DNA of 57,186 nucleotides from Diphasiastrum complanatum (GCA_029204225.1 CM055094.1:18179993-18237178), one strand, 5' to 3'. Positions 1 to 12,189 are shown, counted from the first letter of the stretch. A program made the numbers and translations. The notes: generated from the letters alone by a model not told the origin.

Positions 1-2335
1 TATTTCCAATTTCTATCCCTACTAAACAGTGAAGTCTTCAAGAATCTTGATATCTTGATTAAGTCCATACTCGACATTCTCAATATCACTAAATTTTGCA
101 CAACATCATCAGCGTAAAAGTAACAAGATTGTGCTATAGGTATCATTCAGTTTGAGTTAGTGTTATCAATATCATTCACTTTGAGGTAAAGTAAATGACC
201 ATACTTACTCATGACAAACATGAGAGTGAACAAATAGGTGCAACAGCTTTTCATACCAACTCCCATAATACCAACTTGAACTCAGACAAGTACTCTTTCA
301 AATGGTCAATTTGATCTTTCCTACCGTGGACTAGATATATCTTCAATTTCTTCATGTAAGATCTCTCAAAATAATTTCAAGAAAGTACTAGTAATATCCA
401 TTTGTCACAAATTCCATCGACAGGTGGTTACAAGAGGAGTAAGAACCTGAATAGTCACCATCCTTGCAAGATCATAATCACAGAACAAAGGAGAAAATCA
501 TTTCCATCAAAGTAGTGGAGAGAGTTAATACATTTACTAATCATGACACTAGAAGTGTTTAGATGAGTGAAAAACAAGCAACAAATGTTTTCAAGTGAAA
601 CCTTTTTTTTTTTGATGTGCAAGATCTTTCTTGTTTTGGACACCCTCCATTTCAAGTTCCTCCATATAGTCTTCCTTATTCATTTTGTTACCATTTTGAT
701 AGATTTTCTTACCATCATTGGCCTCCAAACGTTAATGAAGAGGAAAGAGGTCCATACCTTGGGTCCTCATAAGAGGTTCATGCCATTTGTCCTTTGAATC
801 ACACTCCCCATTTCTTTGTATTTGATTTTCAAAGACATTAGATTCATCTTGAAGAATATGAGTCATCAAAGCAATGTTAGTTCTCTAATTCGTTTTCACT
901 TTTTCTACATAAGCAAGCAAGAAAAACCTTGCTATCCTGAAATTACTTTTGTAATATAGGTGGAGGACATGATAATGATTCATGCTCATTATGATTCATA
1001 ATATCAAGAGAATTTTGGACTTAGTAAATATCGTTTGCAATTGTTTAGATTCAGCTGAAGGATCGTTATCACTCATCTTTTGAGTAACTCTTATCAAAAA
1101 TAGTATGTCTACTCACAATAGGATCATATATTTTCTAAATTGTGACATTACTGTCTCTAAGAATGACATTCGTAGACCAATCATCAAAATATATGGAAGA
1201 AAGACAATCTTCATGACTAGTCTCATGACTACTAGTCTCACTTTCTATTCACAAAGGATCTAAAATGTTATTACAAAATGCCTTAATCAAAGATTGCTAT
1301 TCATCATAACCACAGATGAATGTACTTTTCTCACTACCTCTCCCTTGCATATTGATTGTGCTATTCACAATGAAAACATCTAGTACAAGGCTTTTCTTTC
1401 TTACCACCATGTGAAAAAGGTGCACCTATTTCCTTTTTATTTGTCCTCTTGCCTATAATTCCACATCATCTCCATCAATGTTGGGAAATGCTTTTCTTCT
1501 TGTCTTCATATTTGCTAGTCGATGCTACTAAAACACTTTGCAAGTCTTTCAAAGAGGGTAGCGTTTCTTGAATCCATTCAGGACAATTTAAAAAAGTTCG
1601 TCCTCTAATAGCATCATCTATAAAAACAAGTCCATCATTTAACCCTCAAAACATAAGCATGAGCACTTTCATCTTCTTGCCTATAAGATTGATTTGATTT
1701 GGCTCCTCAAAGTTAGCATACTTGAAGTATTCTTAGACTCACAAGTCTTAGAAAGAGTATTTGAAGTTTCCTTTGCTGTTTTACGTGCCTTTATTTTTTT
1801 TAGAAGTTCATTATATAAAAAGCTATTCTAGTTCTTTTGTCAATTTTTCATATAGAATGGTGTGACGAGACTAGCTTGATGAGACATAGTAATAGAAGCA
1901 TGAGTAGAATGATCAAACCTGAATAGAATGCATTACCTCTTGAACTATTGCTCCATAAACACTCTATAAGTGTTTTGAAGAACATTTAAAGAGACAAATA
2001 AGAGATTATCCAAAATCTAGAATAAGATGAATGCACTCTTCACTCAATCTTCCAAACTTCTACACAGACAACTAGTGTGGTCAAAACTTAAACATACCCC
2101 AAGATAGAAAAACTATGAATCAAACACTTTGCACGAGTGATTAAAAAAACAAAAAACCTATTCGACATAAGAGAACAAGACGACCAAAATTATCTTACAC
2201 TTCATTTTGTCTACTAGTGGTAAAACTTGCAAAAAATTCCAATATGTGCAAAATTGACTTTCACTTGGATCCCAATGTTGTGTACATGTGTACACATGCA
2301 AAAATGACTTGAACAACCACCTTGAATCAACCAAA
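1..2335. other. AT-rich intergenic DNA, no gene recognised
   Basis: No open frame of convincing length or family resemblance is present on either strand. Short frames break every few dozen codons. Around 1340-1700 the minus strand gives weakly protein-like text with several cysteines, but it is interrupted by stops and matches no family I can name. The stretch may be an old retrotransposon internal region, because a primer-binding-like motif lies just to its right, but this is inference. Confidence 0.4.
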
Positions 2336-2340
2336 ACAAA

Positions 2341-2352
2341 GCTTCAATACCA
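2341..2352 (-). promoter_or_regulatory. possible degenerate copia primer-binding site
   Basis: On the minus strand the bases read TGGTATTGAAGC, close to the TGGTATCAGAGC primer-binding site (initiator Met tRNA) seen intact in two other elements of this window. It would make 1-2335 the body of an old minus-strand copia element and 2353 onward its 5' LTR. There is no second LTR copy in view, so this is tentative. Confidence 0.25.
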
Positions 2353-2510
2353 TGTGAAAGTTTTTGATCGAAGATTGGCTATGGATAAGATTAATCACAT
2401 ATGCTCAAAACTAGAAAGCTAGACTCAATATTGTGACAATGTAGGAAACAATTGAATCTAACATTCAAGATTAGGTTCATGTAAACTTAGTTTCAAAAAA
2501 ATTACATGAA

Positions 2511-2985
2511 CTACTGGGTGTGTAACCGATTTTCCTTGAAGATCGAGTTCATACACCAAAGAACCCATTCTTCGTACAATTTTGAACGGTCCACGAAAAC
2601 GGGGAGATAGTTTATAATGCTTCCATCTACGTAATGTCTTAGAATCTTTTGGAATCCTAAGCTATACCCAATCATCAACTTTAAAATCTCTTGGAGATCT
2701 CTTAAGATCAGTATAGTGTTTAGCTCTATCATGAGCACTACGAATACTATCCTTAGCACTTGCAACATCTCTTACATATCATGCAAGAAATCAGCAACCT
2801 TCTAGATCTTAACAGACTTCATCTCCATATTTACCGAAGATCTAGGTTGAAAATCGTACATAAGCATAAAAAGACTATAACCTGTAGCATAATGTTTTCT
2901 ACTATTGTATGCAAACTCACCTAGTGGGATATAATCTTCCCGATGAGATTGCCTATGAGAAACATATGTCCTCAAAATATGTTGA
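2511..2985 (-). pseudogene. Ty3/gypsy integrase C-terminal fragment
   Basis: Two minus-strand frames, 2802 to about 2985 and 2511-2768, together read as the end of a gypsy integrase. The first carries the EDYIPLGEFAYNS segment typical of the end of the catalytic domain and a YDFQPRS motif. The second carries the C-terminal RDxxRxxKxxxDxRSK-like and FxxGPFxIxxxxGxxAYxL-like layout in broken form. A frame change separates them and the upstream catalytic DDE part is absent. The fragment is cut on its upstream side by the LTR of copia element B, so it is the older layer. It is non-functional. The family call is secure, the lineage is not. Confidence 0.7.
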
Positions 2986-2987
2986 TG

Positions 2988-3595
2988 CGAAACGCGAGCA
3001 ATCGCGAACATGAAACAATTCGGATGGATTTTAGATATGATTGTTGGTCACTGCCAGGTGTATCATTCCTATAATCCTCCAGAATGTAGACAAGCACTAC
3101 TGATCTATATTTTGATTAACACAACATTCAACAAAATTCAACCAGTGTGCGAAATTGATAAAATAAGTGAATGAGATACACAAGCGATGGCGAACGACAA
3201 TTCATTCAAGATCAGACAAGATAAGAGTGATATGTGCGTAGTAGCTACAATACCATCTATAGATCTTCTTGTTTTTCGTGCGCTGTATGACAAACCCACA
3301 CAGCACGTTGACGTGAGAGAAGCGGCGCTCTCCCACGAGTAATGTCTTGCTTACTAGCGGACTTCTTGGATCTCTGTGGATCCTGCTTACAAAACTTGTC
3401 TCACTCGCAGGCGGACTTCTATTCTGTATTCTGTCTGTCTATATTGCTTACTAGCATTAGACTTGTTATATCATGCATCAACCAGAAGGCATATAGTCGC
3501 GTCATGTAACTTCTAGATTAGAGTGATTAAACATGTACAACTAATCATGAATTACAAGAGTGGTAGATTAGCCACGACTTAGAGTGCATCTGTTG
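2988..3595 (-). repeat. 3' LTR of minus-strand copia element B (edges approximate)
   Basis: The first 180 bases or so (2988-3170) recur with about 85-90 percent identity at 13926-14105, directly outside the primer-binding site of element B. That places this copy as its 3' LTR and the other as its 5' LTR remnant. The right edge, next to the end of pol, cannot be fixed because the second copy is truncated; 3595 is a guess from the end of coding-like sequence. Clean TG/CA ends are not visible. Confidence 0.6.
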
Positions 3596-3777
3596 ATGTC
3601 ATGCTATTAGATCAGATATCTGTACTTCTGGGTACTTGCATGATCTTCTTGATCTTTTTGGAGTGTGAGGGCAGAAAAAGACGTCGCGACGATTTTTGTG
3701 TCGCTTCGAGTCGTTTGACTTTCGCATCGTCTGACTTTCTCTCTCTGTACCGCAAAAAATTCTCTTTCGCAAATTTT

Positions 3778-4470
3778 TCACGTTCGTGTCTTTTCGTCAG
3801 GGTGTTCACGAACATTTTTGTTTCGTGTCTTTTGACCTTCACGTTTGCGAACATTTTTGTCAGAGTGAGGGCTGAAAGCTAGCAAAGCTTTGGTAATAGA
3901 AACGTTTTGTTTCTTCAGCTCCCTCTCAAAGCATGATAGCTTGACGACTCCAAGACTGCTCCTCTGTCTCTCAAAAAGACCTTTGTCTAGAGCTTTTGTG
4001 AAAATGTCAGCAACCATGTCTTTCGTTCCAATGAAGGTGGTCTACAACATCTTCTTCTCAATCAGATCCCTGATCAAGTGGTACTTGATCGCGATGTGTT
4101 TCGTCCTTGAGTGGAACACAAGATCTTTCGTTAGATGTATTGTAGATGTGTTATCAATTTGCAAAACCAGAGGCTCGTTCCTTGTTTCGTCCAATTCGTT
4201 CAGGAACTGTTTGAGCCAAATTACTTCATTGGCCATCTTTGCTGATGCAACGTACTCTGCTTCGCAGGATGACTGAGCCACAATGGTTTGCTTCTTGTTG
4301 ACCCAGGGAATTGTCGCTCTTGACGCGATGGTGCATCCTCTTGAGACGCTTTTACAATCGTCCTTGAGGGATGCCCAGCTAGCATCACTGTAGGAAAGCA
4401 TCTTGAACCCTGCATCACGACAATAACACAAGTCATAGTCTCTCGTTAATTGAAGATATTGCAAAATTCG
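3778..4470 (-). pseudogene. element B RNase H domain and pol C-terminus
   Basis: This is the end of the copia polyprotein. The frame 4042-4464 contains the RNase H acidic residues in SDASWAS, SSCEAEYVA and QIDNTSTIHL contexts, and FHSRTKHIAIKYHLIRDL, the conserved histidine-rich end. The next frame, 3778-4017, supplies VADIFTKALDKGLF, the usual last conserved block of copia pol, followed by a low-complexity charged tail of Lys/Arg/Glu that looks like translated repeats. A frame change lies between the two. RNase H would remove the RNA strand during reverse transcription in the virus-like particle. Decayed. Confidence 0.85.
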
Positions 4471-5663
4471 TTTTGCAATCTTCCAAATGTGTCGAGCCTG
4501 GATTCGTGCAGAATTGGCTCATCCTGAACACTGCATAAACAATGTCAAGGCGTGTGTTGTCTGCAAGGTACATCAGCGAACTTATCAGCTTCCTGTAAGT
4601 TGTGAGCTGCATTTGTTCTCTCTCTTCTGCAGTCCTCGGACAATCATCGTTTGTCAGCACCGTTCCTACGAGCATTGGAGTATTCGCTCCTTTGCAATTC
4701 AGCATCCCAAAATCCTCTAGGATTTTATGGGTGTATCTGGACTGATGAAGGTACAACTTAGCTCCCTCATAGTCCTTGTCAATTTGCAAGCCAAGATAAC
4801 ACCTGGCTTCTCCCAGATCCACAATCTCGATATGTTTCAAGATGTCTTCCTTCACTTCAGCAATCAGCTTCTCACTTGCAAAGTATCAAAGTGTCGTCCA
4901 CATATACAGCCACAATAATGATCTGCCCATCTGTGACTCTGACATACACATTGGAATCAGCCATCAATGGTTTGAATCTTAATGATTTCAGGGCTTGATC
5001 CTTCTTTTTGTACCATTGTCAAGTTGACTATTTCAGACCGTAGATACTTCTATGCATTCTGCATGCATAATCAGGAAGTGAATCTGAGACGTATCCTAGG
5101 GGTTGATCCATAAAGACTTCTTCGTCTAACTCACCATGCAAGAAGGCTATCTTCTCATCCACAATGTGGATCCTGAGGTCATAAGCAGCTGCATATGCAA
5201 ATAACAAATGTAGGGACGAATGTTTGACGATAGGAGAGAAGGTTTCAAAGTAGTCAATACCATATCTCTGAGAAAATTCCTTCGCTACCAGTCTTATCTT
5301 GTATTTCGAGACATTTCCATCCGGTCCATACTTGAGCTTGAAAATCCATTTGTATTTGACAGTCTTGCGCTTATGTGGTAATGGCTGTAACGTCCATACC
5401 TGGTTCTTCCTCATGGATTCCATCTTTTCGTTCATGGCTTGGATCCATTTGTCCTTCTCTGGACATTCAATTGCCTTCTCGAAAGTTTGTGGTTCGCCAC
5501 TGAATCCACAGAACTCTTCTGATGTAGAAACAGAGCTGCTTGGCCCATATCTCACTGGCGCTCTTTGTGGTCTTGTTGACCTTCTAGGAGATCCTCCTGG
5601 GACAACAATGCCTTTGTCTTTGTCTGCTCTGCTAGGTCCGGAACCATCTTGGTTTACAAGCAC
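4433..5663 (-). pseudogene. element B reverse transcriptase
   Basis: The frame 5028-5663 starts with a Ser/Pro-rich integrase-RT linker, then the RT entry block WIQAMNEKMESMRKNQVWTL, KYKWIFKLKYGPDG and RLVAKEFSQRYGIDYFETFSP, ending at SIYGLK. The catalytic AVYVDD box is readable in the next frame near 4895. The frame 4433-4855 carries the thumb and connection part with DLGEARCYLGLQI, SRYTHKILEDFGM and TRLDIVYAV. A stop after SIYGLK and frame changes show decay. The normally conserved DVKTAFLHG block reads DEKIAFLHG, so a catalytic-region Asp context is altered as well. Assignment to copia RT is clear. Confidence 0.88.
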
Positions 5664-5939
5664 TATAGCAATAGGCTGCCTCTCGAATCTTTCGTCTTCT
5701 GATTCGTCACTCGAATGTGAAGCGACTCAAAAATATTCGTTTTCGTGTTCGTCTTTTGCTCCCTCTGTCGCTGGTGGCAGATCATAATACTGTCTTTCCA
5801 TAACCTCATAACTGATAGGATCATCATTGGCTATTGTCCTGCTCTCATCAAATCTGACATCTCTCACTGTCTTCACAATGTTTGTGTCTGGCATGTAGAC
5901 TCTGTAGTATGATGAATTGTTGTCATAACATACCAGAAA

Positions 5940-6590
5940 TCCCTGTTCAGCTTTCTCATCAAGCTTCTTTCAAAACTTATCAAGAATACGTACATAAGCT
6001 GCACAACCAAAGATTCTGATGTGAGACAGGTTGGGCTTTCTACCCCACCATAATTCATGTGGTGTCGTATGAGGAACACCAGACTTCTCTGTCATGTTCT
6101 GAATGTATGCAACTGTAGCTACTGCTTCAGCCCACAGTACCCTTGGAGCTTTCGAGTAGGCCATCATGCATCCGGCAGCTTCCATTAGGGTCCTATTCTT
6201 CCTCTCTGCAACACCGTTGTGCTGCGGTGTGTAGGCTGCGGTCCTTCTATGAATGATGTCATGATCATTGCAGAAGTCAGTGAAGCGATTCGAGATGTAT
6301 TTGCCACCTCGATCTGTCCTGATCTGCTTCACTTTGTTGCTTGTGCATCTCTCTGCCCAATTCACGTATTCTATGAATTTATCAAGTGCTTCTGATTTAT
6401 TCTGAATAAAATACACTCTGGCAAATTTACTATCATCATCAATGAAGGTTATGTAATATTTCGAGCCTCCTACTGAGATCACATTGAAAGGCCCACAGAT
6501 GTCAAAATGCACTAACTCTAGAATCTTGGTCGTTCTGTAGAGTCTTTGACAAATGGAGTGCGTGACATCTTACTCTTCAGACATGCATCA
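5940..6590 (-). pseudogene. element B integrase catalytic core
   Basis: The frame 5970-6512 covers the copia integrase core. The first catalytic Asp lies in MHFDICGPF, the second in IRTDRGGKYIS, and the Glu in HNGVAERKNRTLME, giving the DDE triad that joins element cDNA to chromosomal DNA. The downstream GKKP-like segment reads WWGRKPNLSHIRIFGCAAYV. A stop at the end of this frame separates it from the RT linker. The upstream zinc-binding HHCC part is in the neighbouring frame (6518-7183), so at least one frameshift has occurred. All three acidic residues survive. Confidence 0.87.
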
Positions 6591-7183
6591 CAGGTGGTCA
6601 AAATGGTTGCATTCGAGATGCTGACCCCTATTATTGCTCCATGATGTCTTGCTTGGTAAAGTACCATTGAGTTCATGTGGCATAGTCTCCTGTGCCACAA
6701 AGTGTCTGGCAAATCATCATGAGTCTGATGCACCTGATCTGCAGGTAAGCGTACCTTCAGGTGATATAGATTACCTTTTTTTCTGTCTTGAGTGATCAGG
6801 GTACTGGTACTGGCGTCACCCACATTGCATGCTTCATCAGAAAACATCACACGCATCCCTACATCAACTATTCTTGCCACAGAAAGAAAGTCTTGCTGCA
6901 GTGTAGGCACGAACAGAATGTCTTCGAGCCGTCTGTCTCTGTTATTCGTGTTGAGCCACAATGAACCAATACCATATACTTCTTGTTTGGATCCATCTCC
7001 AAGAACAATGAATCTTGAAGGATTTGCACTTCTGAAATCAGACATAATTCGTCTTGATGTCACGAAGTGTGAGGTGGCTCCTAAATCTAGGATCACCTCA
7101 TGTGTGTCAGATGTTGACGCTGCACACATATCTGCACAAATATAGGCGGTCGAACAATTTCTATTCGATCTCTCTTCGCCCAT
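6518..7183 (-). pseudogene. element B protease and integrase zinc-binding domain
   Basis: The start of this frame holds the aspartic protease active site in the form ILDLGATSHFV, where copia proteases usually show D-S-G-A; the Ser is replaced by Leu here, which should impair the enzyme. About 100 residues later come the conserved LYVP-like (LFVPTLQQDFLSVARI) block and then the integrase HHCC zinc domain, LWHRRLCHMNSM followed by CDACLKSKMSRTPF. The pattern and order are standard for copia pol. The frame ends just before the integrase core begins in another frame. Confidence 0.85.
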
Positions 7184-7274
7184 TTTTGAGCTCTCAGGCT
7201 CCTCGACATAGGATGAACTGTTATCGTTCTCCTGTCTGTTCTATGCTGATTTGTTCCTCGGGTTCAGGCAACAA

Positions 7275-7320
7275 TCCATGGCTGCATGACCCTTCTTGTG
7301 GCAGTGGATACATTCAAATT
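7275..7320 (-). pseudogene. element B Gag second zinc knuckle
   Basis: The minus strand encodes CIHCHKKGHAAMDC, a perfect CX2CX4HX4C nucleic-acid-binding knuckle of a retrotransposon Gag. It lies about 30 bp inside the insertion point of element A. A first knuckle is encoded across that insertion point (see 13017-13814), in a frame offset by one base from this one. Confidence 0.82.
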
Positions 7321-7351
7321 TTTGGATTGAGCTAGCATGTATCAACTGTGT

Positions 7352-8183
7352 TGTTAAAATATCACTTCCAACTTGTTGTATCTTGTAGATCTCAAGTTAT
7401 TTGAGCTTGATAGTGTTCCCACATGTGAAAGAATGTACATAAGTCATTTTTATTAAGTTAGATTGGTTTTAGCTTGATCTACACTTGTGTGAAATTGACC
7501 TTTGAGTAGAATCTTGAAAATGGTCAAATTGGTCAAACTTTTTGTAAATAGATTGGACTTCCATGTGAATGAGTTATTACTCACACATGTCAAGATACCA
7601 TTCACACGTGTGGATAAGCTTCTAGAAGATAAGATAGGAGGATTCCATTAGATCCTATTTTATAGGGAATATTCCTATAAATGTGGAAGACTAGCTTTTT
7701 GTTTTCTAGCCAAAGAGAATAGTCAACTTTGGAAAATGAGCACATATGGCTCCCATTGGTGGATCTGGATGATTAGGCACTCTTCACACATGTGAAGGCC
7801 TGCTGGACAGTTTACAGCTCGTGGATGTACTTGATCTATAAAGAGATCAACCAAATCAATAACAAGTTGATGTGACATTGGCAAATTCTAGTTTTGTTGA
7901 GATTTCCACAATTGTCTTGAGTTTTGATGAATGAATTGCATTTGTAAGTTACTATACTTTACTCTCTGTAAACAGGCCGTACAGGTACTGTCCTCCACAC
8001 GTGTGAGGCCGCCCATCCATGTGTTTGATCATTTGATTCATTGCTCTTGCTTAAATCATAGTGTAAAGCATCTAGATCAAGATCTAACATCTAGAACTTG
8101 ATAGATCTTTGGATTAAGCAATCAATAACTCTTAATGATTGATAGTACAATCAATATTTGTCCCTTTTCTCTGAAAATTGACA
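7352..8183 (+). repeat. 5' LTR of element A (832 bp)
   Basis: Starts TGTTAAAATATCAC and ends AAAATTGACA directly before the primer-binding site. It matches 12202-13016 along its whole length with scattered substitutions and two small deletions. It contains several CACACGTGTG-like E-box palindromes (for example CACACGTGTGG near 7602 and CACACGTGTGAGG near 7996), a possible set of protein-binding sites in the LTR promoter; that role is inference. Confidence 0.95.
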
Positions 8184-8197
8184 TGGTATCAGAGCCA
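8184..8197 (+). promoter_or_regulatory. element A primer-binding site
   Basis: TGGTATCAGAGCCA follows the 5' LTR without a gap. It is the classic plant copia site complementary to the 3' end of initiator Met tRNA, which primes minus-strand DNA synthesis. Confidence 0.92.
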
Positions 8198-8257
8198 AGT
8201 CTAAGAGATCACACCTTATCAAGAAAACTTTGTGTATCTCATAGGCTTTCATTCAGA

Positions 8258-9160
8258 ATGACATCCATGGGTGGATATATGCTAGAATCTAGTGAGAAGC
8301 TAACGTCCACAAACTATTCCATTTGGAAAGTAAGAATGGAATCACTACTAGTGGTTCATGATCTCTTTGATATTGTCTTAGGAGTTGAGGAAGAGCCTCA
8401 AGCTCCCCAAGAACAACTAAAGTACAAGAAGAGGGTTAGATTAGCCCTACATTGCTTGAAGTTAAATGTAAGCAATGACCTCTTGAAGGAGGTGGCTTCT
8501 TGTACCACATCAAAAGAGACTTGGGATTCACTAAAGAGCATTTATGAATCCAATAACACTTCAAGAGTGCTTATGATAAGAAACTTAATCTTGCAAAGCA
8601 TGAGGGGAAGTGGAGAAAATGGACAAGACGGTATGTCCTAAGGATAAAATTCTTGAACAAAGAATTGGGATCTATAGGAGAGAAGATCCAAGATAATGAA
8701 CTAGTACAAGTAATCTTGAATGGATTAGGAGATGAGTTCTCTAATCTAGTTCAATCTTTTTCTATTCAAGACCAACTTCCATCAATTGAAAAATTGCATA
8801 ATGTTCTTGTGGCCGAGGAGAGTAGGATTCTACACCTCAAAACAAGAATGGGGTCCTTATCACTACATAATGGTGATGAGAAAGCAAACTTCACATCTAA
8901 AGGCAAGAAGAAGTCTCATCCTTTCAAGAAGATCCAAGGCAAGGAAGCCGAGGCAAAGGATGGAGCATCTACCTCCAAAGGGAAGCAAAAGAACAAAGCA
9001 AAGTTGAAGTGTTTCTTTTGTGGGAAGAAAGGACACTTTGCTTCCGAATGCTATAAGAAGAAGAATGCACAAGGGAATGAAGATCAAGGCAATCTTGCAC
9101 AAGGGGAGGAGGAAGATGATGGCTTCAACACATCCTTGATGGTAGCACCTACACCAACAT
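8258..9160 (+). pseudogene. element A Gag (UBN2-type) with zinc knuckle
   Basis: The frame from the ATG at 8258 reads MTSMGGYMLESSEKLTSTNY and continues with the copia Gag signature of a Tyr-x-x-Trp block (NYSIWKVRMESLL), then ALHCLKLNVSNDLLKEVASC and KETWDSLKSIYES. A stop at about 8641 and a frame change move the reading to the long frame that starts at 8653, where the LNGLGDEFSNLVQS block and the zinc knuckle CFFCGKKGHFASEC (about 9010-9052) follow. Gag would form the virus-like particle and bind the element RNA. Between the capsid part and the knuckle lies a Lys/Ser-rich linker. One frameshift makes it non-functional as it stands. Confidence 0.88.
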
Positions 9161-10300
9161 CAAACCAAGAGACATGGTGGATTGATTGTGGGGCTAGTTC
9201 CCACATGTCATTCAACAAGCATTATTTCTCTTATCTACTTTCTTGTAATGATTCTAAGAAATCAATCTACACAACTAGTGATCAAGAATGCAAGATAGAT
9301 GGCATAGGATCTATTCCATTATGCTTAGGATCATCTAAAAGGATAGATCTTGATAGTGTTTTGTATGTTCCATCCATTACAAAAAACTTGCTTAGTGTTG
9401 GTCAATTAATGGACAATGGACTAGATGTACATTTCAAGAATGGAGTGTGTTCCATCTTGAAAAATAGTAAGTGCATATCTAGTGGCATTAAGAAAGGAAG
9501 GCTTTTCAAGTTGGATGCCAATGTGGCTATTGAAAGTGTGAATATGGTTAGGGAGGAGTTGACCCAAGTGGAGATTTGGCACAAAAGATTGGGCCATCCT
9601 AATCTTCAATCAATGGAATCCATGGCATCAAAGGAGCTAGCTCTCGGCCTACCAAAAGCTTTCAAGAAGTGTGGCAAAGTGTGTGAGGCATGTGGCCTTG
9701 CAAAGTCACACAAGACTTCCTACAAGAGATCTTTAACAAGATCTACCTCACCTTTAGATCTTATCCATTCGGATGTACATACTTTTTCTCATGAAAGTAA
9801 TGGAGGAGCTTTTATGTACGTGACTTTTATTGATGATTGTACTAGATACACTTGGATTGAATTATTGCCTAAGAAAAGCCTTGTATATGAAGCTTTTGTA
9901 AACTTTAAGTCTCTAGTGGAAAAGCAACTTAGTTCTTGCATTAAAGTTCTAAGATGTGATAATGGAGGAGAGTATATCTCCAACAAGATGAGAGACTTTT
10001 GTGAGATCAATGGCATTAAGAGAGAACTCATTTGTCCTTACACCCCCAACAAAATGGGATGGCCGAGAGGAAAAATAGGAGTCTTTGTGAATGTGCAAAG
10101 TCTTTGAGACTTGATGCAACTCTACCAATCACCTGTTGGGGGGAGGCCATAACTTGTGCTAATTACTTATGTAATAGGCTTCCTAGTAGTGCTATTGGTG
10201 GGATCTCACCATTTCAAGCTTTGTTTGGCAATAAGCCCAATGTAAAAGATTTTAAAGTGTTTGGATGTATATGTTATGTCCACATTCCTTTGGAAACAAG
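9160..10300 (+). pseudogene. element A protease and integrase
   Basis: Fused in frame to Gag up to 10107. The protease active site is WWIDCGASSHMS (Ser to Cys in the D-S-G motif), followed by LYVPSITKNLLSVGQL. The integrase zinc domain is IWHKRLGHPNLQSM with CEACGLAKSHKTSY. The catalytic core has Asp in LIHSDVHTF and Asp in LRCDNGGEYIS. A single-base change of frame near 10045 leaves this ORF running into unrelated residues, while the third acidic residue, in NGMAERKNRSL, is in the frame that opens at 10032. The core ends with FGNKPNVKDFKVFGCICYVHIP. The triad is therefore present but split. Confidence 0.9.
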
Positions 10301-11474
10301 AAGGAAAGAAGATGCAACTTCCTTCAAAGGTATATTTGTAGGCTATAGTGAAAATAGCAAAGGATATAGGATATTTGGTCCTATTTCAAAGAAAGTAAAA
10401 GCTAGCAAGGATGTCTTGTTTGATGAATCTCAAAGTTACAAGTTGTCTCCAAATTCATCTAATCTCTTAGGTGATGAAGGTCTTGCAACACCCGAGGAGG
10501 AGCCTCTTAAAAATGATCTTTTGGAAGATCAAAATCAAGTGCCAAAGGAGCCGAGAAGATCCACAAGGAGCAAGGCTGAGCCTTCAAGGCTCACATACTT
10601 TGAAAAAGGAAAGCAAAGGGAAGACACATCTCCTTCTACCTCTTACTCTTTTCTAACCACAATGCTTGAAGAGCCATCATGTTATGAAAATGCAAGTAGA
10701 TCACAAGTTTGGAGAGATGCAATGCAAGTAGAGTTTGATGCTTTGATAGATAATCAAACTTGGAATCTTGTACACCTTCCATATGGGAAGAAGCCACTTG
10801 CATGTAAGTGGATCTATAGATTATGGATCTATAAGTAAGTACAAAGCTAGATTGGTTGCTAAGGGGTTTTTTCAAACTAAAGGCATAGATTATGAAGAAA
10901 CATTTGCTCCTGTAGCAAAACTTGTAACCATTAGATTGATCATTTGTATTGCTACTTTATTCAAGTGGAATCTCTATCAAATGGATGTGAAAAAAATGCT
11001 TTTTTGAATGGCTACTTGGAGGAGGAAATATACATGCTGCAACCCAAGGGCTTCATCAAGGATGGTGAGGAGGACAAGGTTTGCCACTTAAGGAAGAGCC
11101 TATATGGCTTGAAGCAAGCACCTACAGCTTGGTACTCTAGGTTGCATGATTTTCTCTACTCTCTTGGCTTTGTGACTAGCTCCTGTGAGCCTTCTTTGTA
11201 CATCAAATGTAATGATGAAAAGATCATCATTTTAGTACTTTATGTTGATGATATCATATTGACAGGAAATGATGGTGAAGGCATAAGAAATGTTAAAGTT
11301 TCCTTGTCTAGTGAATTCAAGATGGTAGATCTAGGACTTCTTAAGTTCATACTTGGAATAGAAGTTACTAGAGGTAGTGATTTTACTTTTATAAGTCAAT
11401 CAAAGTATGCTACTTCCATTCTTGAGAGGTTTGGCATGAAAGATTGTAAAGGGATTGAGACCCCTATGGAGTAA
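10300..11474 (+). pseudogene. element A integrase-RT linker and reverse transcriptase
   Basis: Residues rich in Glu, Pro and Ser with EPRRSTRSKAEPSRLTYF form the linker. RT begins [22 protein letters not shown]. It is broken near 10838 (KWIYR then a duplicated-looking IYRLWIYK and a stop), resumes in the frame 10768-11007 with [25 protein letters not shown], and breaks again near 10995 before the frame 10944-11474 gives [36 protein letters not shown] and the catalytic LYVDDIILTG. It ends SKYATSILERFGMKDCKGIETPM at a stop. At least two frameshifts, catalytic YVDD intact. Confidence 0.9.
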
Positions 11475-12189
11475 ACTTGTATAGTTACTAATGATTGTGA
11501 TGAAGCATCTTTTGAGGACATCATACTCTTTAGGAAGCTAATAGGCTATTTAATCTATTTGACAATCACTAGACTAGATTTGGGCTATAGTGTAAGCAAG
11601 TTAAGTCAATATATGCAAGGTCCCTTGATGCATCATTGGAAAAGTGCCAAAAGAGTGCTTGAATATGTCTCTTCTACTAGGTTATTTTGGCATTCTCTAT
11701 CAAGGATCTAGCTTGTACTTGAGAGCATTTTCGGATTCAGATTTTGTAGGAGATAAGATGGATAGATCATCCATAAGTTCATTTGTCACTTTTCTTTGTG
11801 GAGGACTGATATCTTGGCTTTCCAAAAAGCAAGATACAATTTTTCTTTCCTCTTGTGAAGCCGAGTACAAGGCATTGACTTCAACAACCAAAGAACTCGT
11901 ATGGCTAAGAAGACTTTTGGTGGAGCTTCAAGTGCTAAAGGCCAAGGAGGTCCCTTGCATCTATTGTGACAATCAAGCTTCTCAACAAATTGCTACCAAT
12001 CCGATCTTCCATGCTAGAACAAAGCATATTGAGATAGCTCATCACTTTGTAAGGGAGAAGGTGCAATCCAAGGAGGTTCAACTTCATCATGTGATATCTT
12101 AACCAAACCTTTGGCTAAAGATTCATTTTTCAAGTTAAGAAATGCTCTTGGAGTTGTAGATATGTGTACATTAGATTTGCCAAGTTAGA
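11475..12189 (+). pseudogene. element A RNase H and pol C-terminus
   Basis: The first part (to about 11700) carries RKLIGYLIYLTITRLDLGYSV and a frame change; the frame 11644-12102 then supplies LRAFSDSDFVGDKMDRSS, LSSCEAEYKALTSTTKE, IYCDNQASQQIATNPIFH and ARTKHIEIAHHFVREKV. These are the Asp-Glu-Asp residues and conserved tail of copia RNase H. After a stop at about 12102 a shifted frame gives TKPLAKDSFFKLRNALGVVD and ends at the TAG of 12187-12189, just before the polypurine tract. Confidence 0.87.

Noticed and set aside
3601-3882. Plus-strand 93-codon and overlapping minus-strand frames with Phe/Arg-rich text
   Set aside because: They are translations of short internal repeats (CGAACATTTTTGT, TCGTGTCTTTT) at the end of element B pol; both strands stay open only because the repeats avoid stops.
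5299-5787. 162-codon plus-strand frame
   Set aside because: Exact antisense shadow of element B reverse transcriptase and linker.
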